DNA of 64,000 nt from an uncultured Dehalococcoidia bacterium (GCA_958295935.1 OY282385.1:2273545-2337544); one strand, 5' to 3'. Positions 8,491 to 17,975 are shown, numbered from the stretch's first letter. Notes: generated by a model not told the origin, from the letters alone. Made by a program: numbers and translations.

Positions 8491-9828
8491 ATGATGACCC
8501 AACTCAGGAACCCGCAACTGCATCCCCCACCGGTCGGGATACGGTCGAGCCCATCCAACAGCGCCGCCAACAAGCTGGCAGTGGATGACCGGCCTGTACA
8601 CAGCTGGTACAGGTTCGTGCTGTCGTTCCCTCCGCACTTGGTCAGAGATTACCTCGCGCAGTTCGGCATCGGCCCCGGCCAAGTAATACTAGACCCGTTC
8701 TGCGGTACGGGAACCGTTCTCGTAGAGTGCAAGAAACTCGGCATAGATAGCATCGGAATCGAGGCTCATCCAATGGTCCACGCCGCCGCCGCGGTCAAGA
8801 CCGACTGGACGCCCGATCCATCGCGCCTGATTGGCGATGCCGATAGAGTGGCTCACTTGGCCGCCCAGAGAATACGGGACGCGGCATGGTTTCCCAGGCA
8901 ACTGCCCGCAGAGAGCCGGCAACTGCTGATCGGAGGCTCGATCAGCCCACGGCCTCTCCGAAAGACGTTGATTCTGAGAGATACGATCACGCAGGATGGC
9001 GCCCCTGACCTGAGAAGACACCACTTGCTCGCTTTGGCCGCGGCCTTGCCCACCGAAATCGGCAACCTGCATTTCGGCCCGGAAGTCGGCGCGCGGTCAC
9101 CTAAATCTGATGCTCCCGTCATCGCCCTATGGATCGATCGGGTAGATGAAATGGCGGCGCATCTTGCCATGGTAGAGGAAATGGCTCGATCCGAAGCCAA
9201 AGTAATACGCGGCGACTCGCGATCCATTCATACACTGCTACTGCCGGAATCTGTCGATGCCGTGATCACTTCACCTCCGTATCCGAACGAAAAAGAATAT
9301 ACCAGAACAACACGCCTGGAATCCGTGATATTACAACACATAACAAATCGCGCTGAACTTCGGAACGCCAAGAAGGATTTGATCCGATCTAATACGCGGG
9401 GAGTGTATAAAACAGATGACGACGACAGGTATCTTGACGTGCTGCCCGAAGTATGCCAAATCGCAGAGGAAATTGAATCGAGGCGCCTGAATCTCGGAAA
9501 AACTTCAGGATTCGAGAAACAGTATGCCAAAGTTGCCAAACTTTACTTCGGAGGCATGGTGAGACACCTTGCCGCCCTGCGCACAGCGTTGAGACAAGGC
9601 GCATCTTTGGCCTACGTGTTGGGAGATCAGGCATCTTACCTACAGGTCATGATCAGGACAGGATGCCTGATTGCCAAAGCCGCCGAACGCCTCGGGTACG
9701 AGGTTGTCCGTACCGACCTTTTCAGGACCCGCCGGGCTACCGCCACACGGGCGCAGTTGCGAGAGGAAGTCATCGTACTTCGCTGGACAGGAAAAGCCGA
9801 GAACCATTGCGACGGACAGTTTGCATAA
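8491..9828 (+). CDS. site-specific DNA methyltransferase (N4-cytosine/N6-adenine type)
   Basis: An amino-methyltransferase of about 445 residues with motif I DPFCGTGT (about residue 68) for AdoMet binding and catalytic motif IV TSPPY (about residue 260). TSPPY is typical of N4-cytosine enzymes. Motif I precedes motif IV, and a late segment LAYVLGDQASYL fits the last AdoMet-fold strands. It transfers methyl groups to protect host DNA, presumably at the site cut by the next gene. Possible starts are TTG 8479, ATG 8491 and ATG 8494; none has an ideal Shine-Dalgarno. Its TAA overlaps the ATG of the endonuclease gene by one base (TAATG). It lies wholly inside the repeat-flanked island and is less C-rich than its neighbours, consistent with acquisition. 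Confidence 0.88.
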   Translation: MMTQLRNPQLHPPPVGIRSSPSNSAANKLAVDDRPVHSWYRFVLSFPPHLVRDYLAQFGIGPGQVILDPFCGTGTVLVECKKLGIDSIGIEAHPMVHAAAAVKTDWTPDPSRLIGDADRVAHLAAQRIRDAAWFPRQLPAESRQLLIGGSISPRPLRKTLILRDTITQDGAPDLRRHHLLALAAALPTEIGNLHFGPEVGARSPKSDAPVIALWIDRVDEMAAHLAMVEEMARSEAKVIRGDSRSIHTLLLPESVDAVITSPPYPNEKEYTRTTRLESVILQHITNRAELRNAKKDLIRSNTRGVYKTDDDDRYLDVLPEVCQIAEEIESRRLNLGKTSGFEKQYAKVAKLYFGGMVRHLAALRTALRQGASLAYVLGDQASYLQVMIRTGCLIAKAAERLGYEVVRTDLFRTRRATATRAQLREEVIVLRWTGKAENHCDGQFA

Positions 9829-10496
9829 TGTCTAAGAGCCCGACTGTATACGAACGGATAATTGCACACGTCTTCATTGCAAGATACCGTGATGGCGATG
9901 CGCAGGTAACATTTGATCGAGCGGACATTACCGGCGCAGCGGATGAATTGAACCTCAGAACACCTAGAAATCTGGGTGACGTGATCTACACGTTCCGCTA
10001 CAGAAATCCGTTGCCTGGAATCATCTTGGATAAGGCCCCAAAGGGCAAATCTTGGGTTATAATGCCGATGGGAAATGCAAAGTACGCTTTCGTCGCAATG
10101 TCATTTACCAATATAACGCCAAATCCGCGCTTGGCAGAAACCAAGATACCGGATGCTACCCCAGGCATTATCGCCAGGTACGCATTGAGTGACGAGCAAG
10201 CTTTACTGGCGCGCCTGCGCTACAATCGCCTTGTAGATATTTTTACCGGGGTAACGTGCCACTCGTTGCAGAATCACCTTCGTACCAATATCAGTGGTAT
10301 TGGACAAATCGAAACCGATGAAATATACGTAGGCGTCAACGCTGAAGGCGAACACTTTGTGTTCCCGGTACAGGCAAAAGCCGGTCGCGATGTCATTAGC
10401 GTGGTACAAATTGCCCAGGACCTCGAACTATGTGCGGCAAGATCCCCTGCACTCAATGCCAGATCAATCGCCGTGCAATTCATGACCCCCGCCTGA
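9828..10496 (+). CDS. type II restriction endonuclease-like protein, probably 3'-truncated
   Basis: A 222-residue protein coupled by a one-base overlap to the methyltransferase. The centre has a PD-(D/E)XK-like core: IETDEIYVGV (E162, D164) followed by HFVFPVQAKAG (Q182, K184), then ISVVQIAQDLE. This pattern is known to me from restriction endonucleases paired with TSPPY methyltransferases. The frame ends in QFMTPA, and the final four codons lie inside repeat copy 2, so the natural C-terminus seems to have been cut off at the repeat junction. Codon use is AT-richer than in surrounding genes. Whether the shortened enzyme still cuts is unknown; the core residues are present. Confidence 0.75.
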   Translation: MSKSPTVYERIIAHVFIARYRDGDAQVTFDRADITGAADELNLRTPRNLGDVIYTFRYRNPLPGIILDKAPKGKSWVIMPMGNAKYAFVAMSFTNITPNPRLAETKIPDATPGIIARYALSDEQALLARLRYNRLVDIFTGVTCHSLQNHLRTNISGIGQIETDEIYVGVNAEGEHFVFPVQAKAGRDVISVVQIAQDLELCAARSPALNARSIAVQFMTPA

Positions 10497-10559
10497 CCGC
10501 GCCTTTCTATCCGGCTCCGTAAGCAAAAACCCCGCCCGGTGAAAGCAGCGGGTGAATCA
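10481..10559. repeat. 79-bp direct repeat, copy 2
   Basis: Second copy of the segment at 8321-8399 (77 of 79 bases identical). It lies between the endonuclease gene and ilvD and overlaps the last codons of the endonuclease. Confidence 0.97.
10525..10553 (-). terminator. rho-independent-like terminator downstream of ilvD
   Basis: On the minus strand CCCGC (10552-10548) and GCGGG (10535-10531) pair around a 12-base loop and are followed by a T-run (A-run at 10525-10529 on the plus strand). It lies about 90 bases beyond the ilvD stop, the expected place for a terminator. The stem is short, so strength is uncertain. Confidence 0.5.
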
Positions 10560-10567
10560 CCCGAGAA

Positions 10568-10648
10568 ATGCACTACCGCCTCGTACCGCAAGAAGACCTC
10601 ACGGACGAAGACCTGGCAAATTACCGCGCCCGGGTAAGGCCCCGCTAA
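10568..10648 (+). CDS. possible 26-residue ORF, perhaps a gene remnant
   Basis: ATG 10568 to TAA 10648 encodes [19 protein letters not shown] followed by a short Arg-rich end. The acidic-amphipathic sequence looks protein-like, but there is no good ribosome-binding site. It overlaps the ilvD stop by four bases on the opposite strand. It may be the tail of a gene lost or cut when the restriction island arrived. Function unknown. Confidence 0.25.
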   Translation: MHYRLVPQEDLTDEDLANYRARVRPR

Positions 10649-12390
10649 CCCGTGACCGCACCGCGCGAAGCCGACTGCACCAGCTTGACGTACTTGCCCA
10701 AAACCCCTGAAGAGTAGGGCGGCGGCCTGGGCTTCCAATCCTTCAAGCGAGCGCGAAGATCCTCCTCGCCGATCTTCACGTTCAACTCGAAACTCTCCAG
10801 GTCGATCTCTATAACGTCCCCGTCCCGCACCGCGGCCATAGGCCCCCCGACAGCCGCCTCAGGCCCCACGTGGCCTATCATCGAACCGTGAGACGCACCC
10901 GAAAAGCGCCCGTCCGTTATCAGAAACACCTTCTCCCCAAGACCCTGACCAACGATAGCCCCGGTCACAGAAAGCATTTCACGCATCCCCGGCCCGCCCT
11001 TCGGCCCCTCGTAACGGATCACCACCACGTCACCCGCCTCGATCCGCCGCAGCCGCAGAGCCTCCATTACCTGCTCCTCCTGATCGAACACCTTCGCCTT
11101 GCCAGACCAACGCGCGCCAAACTGATGCCCCGCCACCTTCAGCACGCAACCCTCCGGCGCCAGATTCCCGAACAAAACCACCAACCCACCCGTCGGGCTA
11201 AGCGCATCCTCCACTGTCCTGACCACCGAGGTATCGCCAAAATCCGGCCACCCGCGCAGATTCTCCTCCACTGTCATTCCGGTAACGGTCATGCAATCCC
11301 CATGCAGCAGCCCCGCCTCCAGGAGACGCTTCATCACAACCGGCACGCCCCCCACCCGGTCCAGGTCGAACATCACGTACCGACCACCGGGCTTCATGTC
11401 GGCCAGAAGCGGAGTACGCATGGAAATGTCATGTATGTCCTTCAGCGTAAGCTCCACCCCCGCCTCGTTCGCAATCGCAGGAAGATGCAGCGCGGAGTTG
11501 GTAGACCCGCCCATCGACACCACCAAAGAGACTGCATTCTCAAACGCCTTCCGGGTCAAAATGTCCGACGGCCGAATATCCTTGCGCAAGAGATTCAGCA
11601 CAGCCTCGCCGGCCCTCCGAGACGACGCCAACTTGCGCTGATCCACCGCCGGCTCGGAGGCCGAACCCGGTAGCGACAGACCAAGCGCTTCGCCGATAGA
11701 GGACATCGTGTTAGCCGTGAACATCCCCCCGCACGCACCAGGACCGGGACATGCACGAGACTCGATCGCGCGCAACTCCTCGTCGTCGATCAAGCCCGCC
11801 TGACGCCTGCCCACCGCCTCGAACACCGACTGGATCTGAATGTCCTCACCGCGCCAACTGCCGGGCAATATCGAGCCCCCGTAGATGAATACCGACGGAA
11901 TGTCCAAGCGAGCCATAGCCATCATCGCACCAGGCAAAGACTTGTCGCACCCGGCTACCGCCACCAGACCGTCGAAGCGCTCCGCAAAACACACCGTCTC
12001 GATTGAGTCCGCGATCACCTCACGGGAAACCAGAGAACCCTTCATCCCCTCGGTACCCATCGATATAGCATCCGAAACCGTGATCGTCCCAAACGTGAAT
12101 GGAGTGCCGCGAGCCGCAAACACTCCCCGCTTCACCTCCTCCGCCAAAGGCGCAATCCCAAAATTGCAAGGCGTCACCTCGTTGTGCGTGGACGCAACAC
12201 CCACGAACGGAGCATTCAGATCATCGTCTGAAAGCCCCATTGCACGCATCATCGAGCGATGCGGCGCACGGATCACACCCTCCGTCGTTTCCCAACTCCT
12301 GTGCTTGCCAAGGGCTCTGCCCGCCCCTCCGTCCTGTGCCCCGCCCTCTCTCGCCGCGCCGATCTCGTCTTTCGCCGGTGTCGTGGTCAT
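10645..12390 (-). CDS. ilvD: dihydroxy-acid dehydratase
   Basis: IlvD (581 residues) dehydrates dihydroxy-isovalerate and dihydroxy-methylvalerate to the 2-oxo acids that precede valine, leucine and isoleucine. Its iron-sulphur ligands are visible in [14 protein letters not shown] and [18 protein letters not shown]. Other family blocks are [43 protein letters not shown] and [11 protein letters not shown]. The ATG at 12390 has AGGA seven bases upstream; a TTG at 12405 is an alternative. It is transcribed alone, with a terminator-like hairpin at 10525-10553. A 70-residue ORF with a strong ribosome-binding site ends 24 bases upstream. Confidence 0.96.
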   Translation of the reverse strand: MTTTPAKDEIGAAREGGAQDGGAGRALGKHRSWETTEGVIRAPHRSMMRAMGLSDDDLNAPFVGVASTHNEVTPCNFGIAPLAEEVKRGVFAARGTPFTFGTITVSDAISMGTEGMKGSLVSREVIADSIETVCFAERFDGLVAVAGCDKSLPGAMMAMARLDIPSVFIYGGSILPGSWRGEDIQIQSVFEAVGRRQAGLIDDEELRAIESRACPGPGACGGMFTANTMSSIGEALGLSLPGSASEPAVDQRKLASSRRAGEAVLNLLRKDIRPSDILTRKAFENAVSLVVSMGGSTNSALHLPAIANEAGVELTLKDIHDISMRTPLLADMKPGGRYVMFDLDRVGGVPVVMKRLLEAGLLHGDCMTVTGMTVEENLRGWPDFGDTSVVRTVEDALSPTGGLVVLFGNLAPEGCVLKVAGHQFGARWSGKAKVFDQEEQVMEALRLRRIEAGDVVVIRYEGPKGGPGMREMLSVTGAIVGQGLGEKVFLITDGRFSGASHGSMIGHVGPEAAVGGPMAAVRDGDVIEIDLESFELNVKIGEEDLRARLKDWKPRPPPYSSGVLGKYVKLVQSASRGAVTG

Positions 12391-12414
12391 TGCTCGTTCC
12401 TGCAAGTCCGCTGC

Positions 12415-12627
12415 CTATCCAGTAAAACCAATCTTACCCATCCAGCCGCTCCAACCGAACACACCCGTAAGGGCATCCCTTGGGCAGGCCCCCCCGGTTT
12501 GAGTCGAGACGACCGTAGGCCCGCAGGTACGGGCTCCGGTTGTAAAGCAGCCGCTAGATGTTTTCCAACGGCAATCCTCATTCTCCGAGCTCGCATATGA
12601 CTTCAGTACAGTTTCGACATTTCTCAT
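12415..12627 (-). CDS. possible small Cys/Gly/Thr-rich protein upstream of ilvD
   Basis: A 70-residue ORF on the ilvD strand, preceded by AGGGAGG with eight bases to the ATG, the best ribosome-binding site in this gap. The first 20 residues are charged and helical-looking. The rest is rich in Cys, Gly, Thr and Trp (SSGCFTTGARTCGP, TGGACPRD, FGWSGWMGKIGF). I do not recognise it. It has no run of Ile, Leu or Val codons, so a classical branched-chain attenuation leader is unlikely. It could be a small protein or simply an untranslated leader with a chance SD. Confidence 0.35.
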   Translation of the reverse strand: MRNVETVLKSYASSENEDCRWKTSSGCFTTGARTCGPTVVSTQTGGACPRDALTGVFGWSGWMGKIGFTG

Positions 12628-12721
12628 CCTGAGTGCCTCCCTGTCGTATTCCGTCGAAACCGCCTGTCCTTCTACGCCGCGTGCCGGGCTTTCCCCGGCT
12701 CAGCCGGTATCGTGGGCCGCC

Positions 12722-13810
12722 TTACGCGGCGCCAAACACCCCAAGCGTGTTCTCGCCTGTTATTCGAGCCATCTCAGCGGGTGGGATGAAGTCGCAGTAG
12801 CGGCGCAAGTACTCCAGCGATTGCCGATAAGTGCAATGACGCTCCACGTTCGGAAGGTCAGACCCCCAGATCAGACGTTCCGGGCCAATGCGCTCGTAGT
12901 ACTCTCGAATAACCCCTCTGGCCTCAGCGTAGGGGTATTCCCACACTCCGCCCATAAGTATCGGTACCAGTATCTCCGTAAAGACGTTCGCACACTCCAA
13001 CGGTCGCCAAGCCTCCGCAGGAATCGACGCTGCGCCCGGCTCATCCATGAACCTGTACAGAGGTATCCCATGCGTGTAGACGCAAGAAACGTCCGGGTAT
13101 CTGCTCAACCAGCGAGTAAACGAGCGGTTCTGCTCCAGCCAGGCCTCTACCCCTGACCCACTCGACGTGATGTTCCAGAACACCGGCACGCCCAACCTTC
13201 GCACGGCTTGCCAAAATGGATCGAAGCAACGATCGTCCGCCAACTCCGGACGACCGAATCGACCTATCAGACCCGTGTCGAAGAAAACTCCCCTTAGCCC
13301 CAACTCGCAAACAGAGCGCTCCAACTCCCGGATCTGACCCCCACTATCCGCTCGCCACTCTTCTATAGTCGCCAGTCCCCACAGCCGCTCCGGATACCGC
13401 GAGACCGCCGAAGACAGCCAATCGTTCAAACGCCCGTACACGTGCCCAGCCTGCACAACCGCACGGTCCACACCTACGTAGTCCATTTGCGCGATTATCT
13501 GCTCCGGCGGAGAATCCAGATGACGAGCCGTGGGAGGCAGATAGTAGCGGGCATACTCCACCCCGCCCGCGCTCCACACAAAACGGCCATAGTCCCCGCC
13601 ACGAAAATTCAGACACTCGATATTCTCGCCCCTGTACCATTCCCCCCCGGAAACCCGCGCGTTGTCATGCAGACGGCGGCCTTCCGACCTGTGAAACGCA
13701 ATGTGCCTCGCAAACTCCATGTGCTGATCCACCGAATCGAAACCGGAACGCCCCCCCATGTTTGGAAACATGTGGACGTGGGAGTCGATGATTGCATCTT
13801 TGCTGGGCAT
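12722..13810 (-). CDS. amidohydrolase family protein (amidohydrolase-2 type)
   Basis: A metal-dependent TIM-barrel hydrolase or decarboxylase of about 362 residues. It opens with IIDSHVHMFPN, the HxH metal motif near residue 10. It continues with QMDYVGVDRAVVQAGHVYG, LRGVFFDTGLIG, a mid-barrel His in VYTHGIPLYRF, and ends in GPERLIWGSDLPNVE, the conserved late Asp. Amidohydrolase-2 proteins include decarboxylases and lactonases; the substrate is not evident. ATG 13810 has GGAG eight bases upstream and is preferred over ATG 13828. It is divergent from the M1 aminopeptidase gene at 14092. Confidence 0.85.
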   Translation of the reverse strand: MPSKDAIIDSHVHMFPNMGGRSGFDSVDQHMEFARHIAFHRSEGRRLHDNARVSGGEWYRGENIECLNFRGGDYGRFVWSAGGVEYARYYLPPTARHLDSPPEQIIAQMDYVGVDRAVVQAGHVYGRLNDWLSSAVSRYPERLWGLATIEEWRADSGGQIRELERSVCELGLRGVFFDTGLIGRFGRPELADDRCFDPFWQAVRRLGVPVFWNITSSGSGVEAWLEQNRSFTRWLSRYPDVSCVYTHGIPLYRFMDEPGAASIPAEAWRPLECANVFTEILVPILMGGVWEYPYAEARGVIREYYERIGPERLIWGSDLPNVERHCTYRQSLEYLRRYCDFIPPAEMARITGENTLGVFGAA

Positions 13811-14091
13811 TGCTTCCGCTCCGTGCATAACCTTCGCCGCTCAGACCCATACTTTGCCGAGCCGTTCCGCAACCGCGATCTCGGCGCACGCACGATGCAC
13901 GCGCCAGGCGACCAAGGTTATGAAAAACTCCCGTATGGCATCAGATCAAAGACTTTATACAATCCATCCCGGCAGGCGGTGAATCGCCGCTCGCGTCTGC
14001 AAGAACGGAATCAAGGGCAGGAACATAACCGCCTACTACCTGGACCGACAACACCTCCCGGCCGGACTGGGCGGCGATAGGAGATCAAAAC

Positions 14092-16665
14092 TTGACAAGA
14101 CGATTCGGACCACGCGATCAGAACTGGCTTGCAGGCAGAGGATGGGAAAGCGCGGGCTCGAACCTCGCAGAAGCCCCCTTCGCTCTGCCGGGTGACAAAC
14201 CCCACTACCTACGAGACCGAAACGTCGACGTAGAACACGTCAAACTGACCGTTCGCTTCAACCTCGAACAGAAACAGGTCATCGGTAGGGCGGAACTGCG
14301 CCTCAAAACCATAATCGACGGCGTTCAGAGCGTCGAACTGGACTGTGGGGACACCGTGGTCAATTCCGTGACCGTCGGAAACACCAAAACCGACTTCATA
14401 CTCTCAGGGGAGAAATTGATCGTCGATCTGCCCCGGCGATACTCCCGCAAAAGACCCTTGAGCCTCACCATCGAGTACGTAGCTACACCCCAACGCGGCC
14501 TCTACTTTACCGGCCCGGATGAAGAGTACCCGGATAAGCCAGTCCAGATATGGAGCCAGGGGCAAGACACCGACAACCACTACTGGTTTCCCTGCATCGA
14601 CGAGCCAAAGGGACGGCTCACCAGCGAGATCATAGCCACTGTACCCTCCGACTGGACCGTCATATCGAACGGAAGACTCGTCAGCGACCGGCGGAATAGG
14701 GGTGAAGGCGACCGAACCGTCCGCTGGGTACAGGACAAGAAACATGCCGTTTACCTGATAACCCTCGTGGCAGGAAAATTCTCGCGCGGCGTCCTGCAAG
14801 ACCAGGACCCGCTCATAGACTTCTATTGCGAACCCGGACGGGAGGAGGACGCCGTGCGGGCCTTCGAGAATACCCCCGCAATGATAGCTCTATACGAAGA
14901 GGAATTCGGCGAAAAATACCCCTGGGACAAGTACACCCAGGTCGCCGTACAGGACTTCATCTTCGGAGGAATGGAAAACACCTCCGCCACCACTCAGACC
15001 GACCTCACCCTGCACGACCAGCGCGCCCACCTCGACTTCTCCTCAGACTTCCTCGTCTCCCACGAGGCCGTACACCAGTGGTTCGGAGACCTTATTACCT
15101 GCCGGGAGTGGTCACACGGATGGCTCAATGAGGGCTTCGCAACCTTCTACGAAGCGAGATGGCAGGAACATTTTCGAGGGGCCGACGAGTACCTCTACGA
15201 CATACTGCTCATGGCCCGAAGCTACCTCGGCGAAGGCTATCTCAGACCCATAGTCGAGCGGAAATACGCCGAACCCGTGGACATCTTCGACCGCCATCTC
15301 TACGAGAAGGGAGGCCTCGTCCTCCATATGCTGCGCCGCGAATTGGGAGATGAAGCATTCAAAGAGTCGATCCAGCGCTACGTTAAACGACACAAAGGAC
15401 GAAACGTACTCACCATAGACCTACAACGAGCCGTCGAGGAAGTCACGGGCCGAAACGTGGACTGGTTCTTCGACCAATGGATCTTTCGAGCAGGACACCC
15501 AAACTTCAAAGTCGCCTACTCATGGAACGATGACCTCGAGTCCGCAGAATTGAGCGTCCGGCAAACCCAGAAAGAGCCGTTCAGGTGCTCACTTGAAATC
15601 GCATTCCTTTCCCCGACCGGAAGAGAGACGAGGCGAGCACGAATCACTGGCAAAGAACACGGATTCACGTACCAACTCACCGAACGGCCAAAAGCGGTGC
15701 AGTTCGACGTCGGATACTCCGTGCTCAAAAAAGTGGACTTCACCAGATCGAAGGAACTGCTGATCTACCAACTCCAAGAGGATCAAGACGTAGTAGGCCG
15801 CGTCGGAGCCGCACAGGACCTCGCAAAGCACAACTCGCCCGACTCCATAGACGCGCTCAGGAAGGCCGTTCAGGAAGATTCGTTCTGGGGAGTGAGCGTA
15901 AGCGCGGCTCGCGCTCTTGGAAGAATCCGCACCGAAGCCGCCCTACAGGCCCTGCTCGACTGTACCAACGTCGATCACCCAAAAACGCGCCGCGGCGTGG
16001 CCGAAGCCTTGGGAAACTTCAAACGGGAGCGAGCCGCCGCCGCTCTGTCCGAAATGCTCGATTCCGACGTCAGCTACTACGTCGCCTCTACAGCCGCCGC
16101 AAGCCTCGGAAAAACCCGCTCCAAAAGAGCGCACGCAAAATTGGTCAGCGCAATGGACAGGGATTCCCATATGGACGCTGTACGCTCAGGCGCCATTGCA
16201 GGACTCGCACGACTGAAGACAGACGAGTCGCGGCAGGTCCTGACGCGATGGACCGAGTACGGAAGGCCGCAGCGCGCACGAGAGTCCGCCGTCGCAGCAC
16301 TCGGAACGCCCAACGAAGACCACAGACCCACCACAGAACGACTGACAGACCTGCTCGAAGATCCTTGGTACAGGGTCAGAATGGGAGCCGTCGGATCGTT
16401 GCGCAGCCTCTCGGCCATAGAAGCAGTACCCGCGCTTCTGAGGATGGCGGAACGGGAAACGGACGGCAGGGTCGTGCGAACCGCCCGGCGCGCAATCAAA
16501 GCCATCAGGGCAGGGAAGAACGCACCGGATGACGTAAGGAAACTCCGTGATGAACTGGAAAAACTCGAAGACAAAAACCGGGAACTCCTCGAACGCATCG
16601 AAAAACTGGAACTGAAACTCCCCGGTGCCGAAGATGAGCAGCCGTCAGACAACCCGGCCGACTAG
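14092..16665 (+). CDS. M1 family aminopeptidase with C-terminal HEAT repeats
   Basis: A gluzincin aminopeptidase (857 residues). The exopeptidase motif GGMEN precedes the zinc site HEAVH at 324-328, with the third ligand in NEGF at 347. An N-terminal beta saddle covers about 1-200 and the catalytic domain about 200-450. From about 545 to 800 the protein carries HEAT-type helical repeats (for example LDCTNVDHPKTRRGVAEALG and DSDVSYYVASTAAASLGKTR). The last 60 residues form a charged coiled coil (LEKLEDKNRELLERIEKLEL). It removes N-terminal residues from peptides; no signal peptide is visible. The start is TTG 14092 with AGGAG 8-9 bases upstream. Confidence 0.92.
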   Translation: MTRRFGPRDQNWLAGRGWESAGSNLAEAPFALPGDKPHYLRDRNVDVEHVKLTVRFNLEQKQVIGRAELRLKTIIDGVQSVELDCGDTVVNSVTVGNTKTDFILSGEKLIVDLPRRYSRKRPLSLTIEYVATPQRGLYFTGPDEEYPDKPVQIWSQGQDTDNHYWFPCIDEPKGRLTSEIIATVPSDWTVISNGRLVSDRRNRGEGDRTVRWVQDKKHAVYLITLVAGKFSRGVLQDQDPLIDFYCEPGREEDAVRAFENTPAMIALYEEEFGEKYPWDKYTQVAVQDFIFGGMENTSATTQTDLTLHDQRAHLDFSSDFLVSHEAVHQWFGDLITCREWSHGWLNEGFATFYEARWQEHFRGADEYLYDILLMARSYLGEGYLRPIVERKYAEPVDIFDRHLYEKGGLVLHMLRRELGDEAFKESIQRYVKRHKGRNVLTIDLQRAVEEVTGRNVDWFFDQWIFRAGHPNFKVAYSWNDDLESAELSVRQTQKEPFRCSLEIAFLSPTGRETRRARITGKEHGFTYQLTERPKAVQFDVGYSVLKKVDFTRSKELLIYQLQEDQDVVGRVGAAQDLAKHNSPDSIDALRKAVQEDSFWGVSVSAARALGRIRTEAALQALLDCTNVDHPKTRRGVAEALGNFKRERAAAALSEMLDSDVSYYVASTAAASLGKTRSKRAHAKLVSAMDRDSHMDAVRSGAIAGLARLKTDESRQVLTRWTEYGRPQRARESAVAALGTPNEDHRPTTERLTDLLEDPWYRVRMGAVGSLRSLSAIEAVPALLRMAERETDGRVVRTARRAIKAIRAGKNAPDDVRKLRDELEKLEDKNRELLERIEKLELKLPGAEDEQPSDNPAD

Positions 16666-16707
16666 AAATCGCCGTCCCCCGCCGCCGCCCTTGGCCCTTC
16701 CTCCGCC

Positions 16708-16727
16708 ATTCCCGCTTTCGCAGGAAT
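16708..16727. repeat. short palindromic intergenic element
   Basis: The sequence ATTCCCGCTTTCGCAGGAAT is a near-perfect inverted repeat with a TTTC-type loop. A related element lies at 44562-44581. Such ATTCC(C/G)GCTTTCGC(C/G)GGAAT units are widely dispersed between genes in many bacteria (family knowledge). Confidence 0.5.
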
Positions 16728-16854
16728 TCAGTGGACCGCGGCGCGTCAGGCAAAGATCCCCGGCGCCGACGAGTGTCGTTACACGCTCGTTTCGCTCGCG
16801 CCGCGCAGCCTGCTAGACTGCCCCAACTAAAGCCCATCCCCTCTGGAGAAGACC

Positions 16855-17952
16855 TTGACCGTAGACTACTTGCCCTTGCCGGGCACCCCGCTTGAAGAAA
16901 TCGACACCCCAGCCCTCGTCGTCGATCTCGATGCCGCAGAGAACAACATCAAAACCCTGCAGCGCTGGTGCGATGAAAATGACGTAGCCGCAAGGCCGCA
17001 CGTCAAGACCCACAAGAGCCCCTACTGGGCGCTCAAGCAAGTCGAGGCAGGCGCCATCGGGGTATGCGCGGCAAAGGTCGGTGAGGCCGAAGCCATGGTC
17101 GCAGGCGGCGTTCAGGACGTGCTCGTCGCAAACCAGATAGTAGGACCCGTCAAAATACCCCGACTCGTAGCCCTCGCTCACCGAGCCCGCATCGGAGTGG
17201 CCGTGGACCACCCCGAAAACGTCAAAGACCTGTCGAGAGCCGCCAGCAAAGAGGGCGTTGAAATCGGAGTCCTTGTAGACGTAAACGTCAAGATAGACCG
17301 CACAGGCGTTGAACCGGGAGAGCCAACGGTCGAACTGGTGCGAAAGGTGGCAGATTCGCCCGGGCTCAGGTTCGACGGAATCATGGGATACGAGGGGCAC
17401 GTCTCCCCCAAGGACCAAGCCGAAACAAACGCAGTAGAACTATGGATAGGCAAACTGGAGGCAGCCATCATAGCCGTCGAGGAAGCCGGCTACCCCGTAA
17501 GAGTGGTTTCTGGAGCAGGAACCAGCACGTACCGGGCATCAGGCTCCCACGAACGAGTTACCGAAGTGCAGTGCGGAACCTACGTATTCATGGACGGAGC
17601 CTACGGCCCGGAGTCGCCGGAATTCACAAACGCCCTCACCGTGATCGCGCAGGTCATGAGCCGGCCAGTACCCCATAGGGCCGTCCTCGACATAGGCCTC
17701 AAGTCCATGAGCGTAGATTCAGGATTGCCGCAAGTAATGAGCAGACCGGGAGCCGCCATAGAAAAACTGGCCGAAGAGCACGGAATACTCTCCCTGCACG
17801 GACAGGCCCGTAACCTCGACGTGGGAGACCGGGTAAGCCTATTGCCAATGCACGGAGACACCACCATAAACCTCCACTCACATTACTTCTGCGTGCGGAA
17901 AGGCATACTGGAAGACGTTGTACCCATCACCGCGCGCGGCAGGTTCAGGTAG
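16855..17952 (+). CDS. D-threonine aldolase/D-serine dehydratase-like PLP enzyme
   Basis: A fold-type III PLP protein of 365 residues (alanine racemase-like barrel plus a C-terminal beta domain). The opening LEEIDTPALVVDLDAAE and the PLP-lysine segment ARPHVKTHKSPYWALKQ are diagnostic. Near the C-terminus LLPMHGDTTINLHSH shows an HxD pair at the metal site; the HxD form is what I recall for D-threonine aldolases, while D-serine dehydratases tend to have HxC. It probably cleaves or deaminates a D-3-hydroxy amino acid. The start is TTG 16855 with GGAG eight bases upstream. It is convergent with the NUDIX gene. Confidence 0.85.
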   Translation: MTVDYLPLPGTPLEEIDTPALVVDLDAAENNIKTLQRWCDENDVAARPHVKTHKSPYWALKQVEAGAIGVCAAKVGEAEAMVAGGVQDVLVANQIVGPVKIPRLVALAHRARIGVAVDHPENVKDLSRAASKEGVEIGVLVDVNVKIDRTGVEPGEPTVELVRKVADSPGLRFDGIMGYEGHVSPKDQAETNAVELWIGKLEAAIIAVEEAGYPVRVVSGAGTSTYRASGSHERVTEVQCGTYVFMDGAYGPESPEFTNALTVIAQVMSRPVPHRAVLDIGLKSMSVDSGLPQVMSRPGAAIEKLAEEHGILSLHGQARNLDVGDRVSLLPMHGDTTINLHSHYFCVRKGILEDVVPITARGRFR

Positions 17953-17975
17953 AAAGGCCCCGCATACGGAGGTCC

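Noticed and set aside
12415-12627. RiPP precursor peptide
   Set aside because: The Cys/Thr-rich end is suggestive, but no modification enzyme, protease or dedicated exporter lies beside it.
12415-12627. Branched-chain amino acid attenuator leader for ilvD
   Set aside because: No run of Ile, Leu or Val codons and no terminator/antiterminator pair was seen before ilvD.
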